DNA of 64,000 nt, taken from Sinohyriopsis cumingii. Lineage: Eukaryota; Mollusca; Bivalvia; Unionida; Unionidae. Below the pieces are notes generated by a model. The model did no database searches. It was given only the letters and a program-made list of their open reading frames with translations, and was not told the DNA's origin. The DNA is taken from NCBI GenBank assembly GCA_028554795.2, contig CM068839.1, positions 85,271,540 to 85,335,539 on the forward strand, written 5' to 3'. Shown here in pieces: positions 59,727 through 64,000 of this stretch. Made by a program: the position numbers and the translations under genes. Position 1 is the stretch's first letter. The number at the start of each line of letters is the position of its first letter.

Positions 59727-60365
59727 ATGGAGATCACTGACTTTTCTGCTACAAAACGACGAGAGCCAATCAAACATAACTCGGTGCTACCAAATTCAAT
59801 TCGAATGATTATTATAGGCCCATCTGGAAGTGGTAAGACGCAGTTGTTACTTAATTTAATAATGAAGTGGATGAAGTGGAATAAGTTGTATTTGGTAGCT
59901 CCATCTGTGGATGATCAGCGATGCTACAGCGTGTTAAAAGATTTTAATGAGAATGCAAAATCGATAAGCTGCGACGATGATGTTGTTGAATTTATTACTA
60001 GTATTGATGAATCAACAAGTATGGATGATATTGATGGAAGTATTAATAATTTAGTCATGTACGACGATGTGATGTTGGACAAACAATCAAATCCTGCCAG
60101 GATATTCTCACGCGGCAGACATAAAAATGTAGATGTGATTTATGTAACTCAACGATATATACAAATCCCAAAAGTGATCAGGGACAACTGTAACATTCTT
60201 GCGCTGTTCAACAGCGTTGACACACACACGTTACGAAATAAACATCAGACTTGGTGCAGCGGCGATATGGATATAAATAAGTTTAAACATTTCTTTAGTC
60301 GTGCTCAGGCAAAACCACATGGGTTTGTAACGCTAAATTTACATGATCCTCGAACACGGTATTGA
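59727..60365 (+). CDS. A32-like packaging ATPase, copy 8
   Basis: 212 residues, with the same variant residue after the VTQR block as copies 2 and 3. It is the only main gene of this unit that still looks whole. Confidence 0.92.
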   Translation: MEITDFSATKRREPIKHNSVLPNSIRMIIIGPSGSGKTQLLLNLIMKWMKWNKLYLVAPSVDDQRCYSVLKDFNENAKSISCDDDVVEFITSIDESTSMDDIDGSINNLVMYDDVMLDKQSNPARIFSRGRHKNVDVIYVTQRYIQIPKVIRDNCNILALFNSVDTHTLRNKHQTWCSGDMDINKFKHFFSRAQAKPHGFVTLNLHDPRTRY

Positions 60366-60982
60366 GTCGGGTTAGATACAATTTTCAGCTAGAGAGCAGC
60401 AGAGGGGGCGACGACAACAGCACGCAGCAACAATGGCGACAATTATGTTTACAACGAAGCACCCTCGCGGTTTTATTTCGGCGTTTGGAAGTTGTAGGCG
60501 GCGCCCCTTCTGACGATGACAACAACAAAACGGCGACAACTGCGTTTACAATGAAGCGTCAACGCGGTTTTTTAAAGGGCTTATTTCGGCGTTTGGAGGC
60601 TTCTAAAAGTTGTGGGATGCTGCTTAAATTTCCAGGGTTTTTAAAGGACGAAATTAATTTTTTCAAGGTTCACCTATGACCATTACTGAATGGAATTAAA
60701 GAACATTTTAGATTGCAAAACATGCATTTTCTAAATCTAAAGATGTTTCTCTTTCAAGACTCGCCATAACATCTAAGTCAGAAAAGACGATCGTGTACAA
60801 AACCACAAAATGTATCACATGAAACAAGTTTGATTATATTTCTATAAATTGGCACGTAAAGTCATTTCAATGTACAGAACACAATTTCTAACATTATTTT
60901 GCTGACCTGCATTATGTTGCCAAGTGGTAACAACATAATGAATATAAATTAGTTTTGTTTCCTTTCAAACCTTTAAGTCGCG

Positions 60983-60984
<2 letters not shown>

Positions 60985-61024
<40 letters not shown>
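60985..61024. repeat. (TG)20 microsatellite, copy 8
   Basis: 40 bases, uninterrupted, equal in length to copy 7. Confidence 0.97.
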
Positions 61025-61025
<1 letters not shown>

Positions 61026-61805
61026 ATCTTATAGAAAGCAAACATTTCCTATTAAAGTATATATAAAAAACAATAAATGCAAATAATTACAATCTTATAT
61101 GGAACGAAAAAAATAAAATCCCAAACTAGATTTTTCAAAGAACCTAATCTCCTTTAGACGATCTGGTTAAAAATCCATCATTTTAAAAACATTTTCACAA
61201 GGGCTGATTTAAATTTTGACAAAAGACCTTCAAAAGTATATACTGTTGTACAAACAAGGACTGGATTTTATGTAAAATCAACATGTCTTCTTGTAATTCA
61301 TTAAACCAGTTCCCAAGCCTGTATTGATACATGGGATCTTATCGTGTTTTAATATATAATACAAGGGACAACAATTTCTCATTTCAGCTCTGAGATTCAA
61401 CAATTTGGACTACAAATTTGGCTTAAAACGAATAGAAGTCCATTTTTAATCAAGGTTTCCTGCGATTATTCTCACCCTATTTCTCATATTTGGGTATTTA
61501 GGTTGGGGTGTGGGGTCATTGCTAGTGCATATAGAAAATTTGGAATATGCCGCCACCATGCGTAGCGACATATGGTACTCGCTTACCAGTAGGCCTAGCA
61601 AATTTAAACTTATATCTACGCATACCTGCATGAAATCGAGAGAAAAGTGATTTATTTTCTCAAAAATGGCAATTATTATAAACGTTATATCTTTAATCCG
61701 CCGAGACTAGACGAAACTACGGCATAGATGAAACCTGACCCTGTACTCGCCATCTGCATTACTAGTCACATGACTTCACAAATCTCAAACGTTTTCTTTA
61801 TTTTG

Positions 61806-61997
61806 TTTTTGTGGGGTTTAACGCAATTTTTCAGCACACGATTGGCTATACATGGCGGCCAGTATTAATGGTGGAGGAAGAACCCAGGAAAACTCCGGAA
61901 AGAACCACCGACCCTCGAGAAGCTACTGGCAAGCTTCCTCACATACCCACATTGGAAATCTCAAACGACGGCATTGGAAGTCCAAAAGTCACGTGAT
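61806..61997 (+). repeat. Dispersed molluscan-type repeat, copy 8
   Basis: Same element in unit 8, with the copy 7 variants plus one private base (AACCCAGG at about 61886). Confidence 0.58.
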
Positions 61998-64000
61998 ATC
62001 AACAACAAACTCCTTTTTAATGTTGTTGTAGAGAAATTCAATTATATTAAATAAAAAAGTGAGATACTTTTTGTAAAAACCAGCAATCTGGCCAATCTGA
62101 TTTATCAAGCAGAGAGAACATGTCAACGTGGTAGTCACGTGATGCAACACAACTCCAGAAGTTGTTCTTGGAATATATAAAAATAGAGAATTTTGTGTTC
62201 TTTCGGTTTTGCATTTTTATTACAACCAGCATATGACTTTCATTTAATTTTGTTTTCTTTCTCTAGAAAATTTGAAAATGTGGGTTGTTAGATTTGTGAA
62301 ATCATGAGACTAGCGATGCAAATAGCAAGTATCAGGTGACATTTCATCAACGCTGTATTTTTATCCTGTTTTTCTGCACATTAAAGGCAATGATTTTAAT
62401 ACTAATGATTTCTGAGAAATCGATTTCATGCATGTATCAATAGACCTAACAAAGTTTAAGTTTGCTCGGCCATTCGGTATGTGGCTGTGCTTTGCTACAA
62501 CCATGTTGGCCTCTTGTGATGCTAGACTGGTTTTCATACCTTATATGTAATGAAAGATATGGATATCGAGTTGATTTTAAACATACAAGTCTACTAGACG
62601 AATCTAATCCACTCAGCATTTGGATTCACTCAGCATATATGTTTATTGCAAGCACCCAAATGATCCATACTGCACCCTCCGAATATTCTGGTTAGAACTT
62701 GATAAATTAAACACGATCAGTTTAGTTACGGCTCAGTCACATGATTGTTTTGGGCATCAATTGGTGGCGGAAAATTACCGAGTTTTCCGGACTTTTATCA
62801 ATATTTGCAAAATTCAAGGACTTTTCACGGTCGGGATTTTTTTTATATTTCTCTCCACTTTTTCCTGACAGCGTGGGAACCCTGAATTAACAGATAGGTA
62901 TAATACATCATAATTAATTAATCTTGGGAAAATCCACAAATAATCAATTACAGTAGTATGACTTTTCCACAAGGGCCCATACTCGCTTAGAAGTAGAGTC
63001 CAACTGCAAACATTGCAACATAGATCTGCTATCGCATAATGAGATCAAGGTCTTTGAGAATAGATACGGTAATAGACAACAAGGTATCTAAACAAAATTT
63101 TTCCATCAAAGAATACACCAAACCATTCTTATTCTATGAGGTAATACTACTGAATCTGTCTGAAAATAAAGTAATATACATAAGATTCATTGACCATGTT
63201 TTGTGGTTATCAAAACCTCAGTGATTTATAATGTAACATCATAATAAAATTATATAAAGAAAAACATGCCACAAAAACAAGATAAAATGTGGAAGTGTTA
63301 TATTAAAAAATCATAACATAATTAAAGAGAACAAAGATATATACCATAAATACATCTTAAGTAGCTTACAAAAGAAATTTTTGGAAGCTTGTCTTCCTGT
63401 AAGCCAAAGGATGCAAAATAAAGTGGGAGATGATATCAAATTAGTTCCACAAAATGTAAGTGTAGTAAACATTAATGAAACGTTATCTGTTAAAAATGCA
63501 CTTTCTCGAAAGAACTATGGACCTTTTTAAATTCTGAGATACCCTGCTTTACTCACCCCATAAATAACACATCATACTTTAATTAACTAAAGTTTCTGGA
63601 ACTAAGCTTTTGAAAGGTAAGTTGAAAAACTGGATTATTTATTTTCCGTATTTAACTTGGAAACCAGTTAGTGATAATCTATATGCTGTGGGGTTTGACT
63701 TAGGTTTATATGAAATTGTCACAGCATCCATCCCAATCACTGCAAGATTTGTAAAGGTTTATATGAAATTGTCACATCATCCATACCATTCACTGCAAGA
63801 TTTGTAAAAATAAGAAGACTACAAATGAAGCAATTTCTGAAAACTCAATTTAAATTTTGTGATATGTTTATCTTTGCTTAAGACAGACACATACTGGTAT
63901 TATCACAAATTAGACTGGCTTTTGGTATGACTCAGAAAGGCTTTGATAATCTAAAGTTGCTGTTGTTAAAGGAACAGTCATACAAAGTTTGATTAACACT

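Larger units (their letters stand above)
58197..60679. mobile_element. Polinton/Maverick fossil fragment, copy 8
   Basis: The most worn copy in the window. The integrase, the phospholipase-like part and the zinc-ribbon gene are all broken (a handful of breaks in total), while the ATPase frame still looks whole. The fragment is about 16 bp shorter than the others. Confidence 0.85.
57273..64000. repeat. Tandem array unit, copy 8 (partial, 6728 bp)
   Basis: The unit is cut by the end of the window, at the point equivalent to about 6744 of copy 1, so the three-fold repeat and the long inverted repeat are not seen. Its TG tract is (TG)20. Its Polinton piece is more worn than in the other units. 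Confidence 0.96.

Noticed and set aside
1-64000. Ribosomal DNA or histone gene cluster, which also form tandem units of this size
   Set aside because: No rRNA-like GC-rich conserved blocks and no histone proteins are seen in any frame; the only recognisable genes are Polinton parts.

Overview
The window is a head-to-tail tandem array of one unit of about 8.18 kb: seven complete units (starting at 1, 8187, 16379, 24557, 32730, 40906 and 49088) and 6.7 kb of an eighth (from 57273). It has no edge inside the window, so the array is longer than 64 kb in at least one direction and probably both. Unit lengths are 8186, 8192, 8178, 8173, 8176, 8182 and 8185. Nearly all of that variation is one (TG)n tract of 20, 23, 15, 12, 14, 17, 20 and 20 repeats; without it the units are 8145-8149 bp. 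By eye the copies differ at only a few bases per kilobase.

The DNA is eukaryotic: AT-rich, mostly non-coding, with microsatellites and diverged transposon pieces. A dispersed repeat at 4549-4740 (and in every unit) looks like one I know from molluscan, especially bivalve, genomes, and a repeat at about 6836-7135 also fits that group. The most likely source is a mollusc. This rests on memory of repeat families, not on a search.

Layout of a unit, using copy 1: 1-463 featureless AT-rich DNA; 464-551 an 88-bp imperfect palindrome that may be a transposon tip; about 925-3422 a fossil piece of a Polinton/Maverick (adintovirus-like) element; 3423-4548 AT-rich DNA with a short palindrome and the TG tract; 4549-4740 the molluscan repeat; about 5505-5627 a hAT-like terminus; 6447-6552 a 53-bp dimer; 6836-7135 a three-fold diverged repeat; 7583-8129 a long diverged inverted repeat; then AT-rich DNA into the next unit.

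The Polinton piece is the only recognisable coding part. On the minus strand, in transcription order, it has a small zinc-ribbon protein, a parvovirus-type phospholipase A2-like remnant and a retroviral-type integrase. Divergently, on the plus strand, it has an A32/FtsK-type packaging ATPase followed by a small basic reading frame. DNA polymerase B, protease and both capsid proteins are missing from every unit, so the element was cut down before the unit was amplified. The integrase frame is open in seven of eight copies and the ATPase frame in all eight; the phospholipase-like part is broken in all, and copy 8 is the most worn. This openness may only reflect recent amplification.

The main point of interest is the array itself: a macrosatellite that has repeatedly copied a capsidless Polinton fragment. 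Markers shared between copies form nested sets (3-8, 4-8, 5-8, 7-8) along the array, with patches that break the pattern, as expected for stepwise growth by unequal exchange plus gene conversion.
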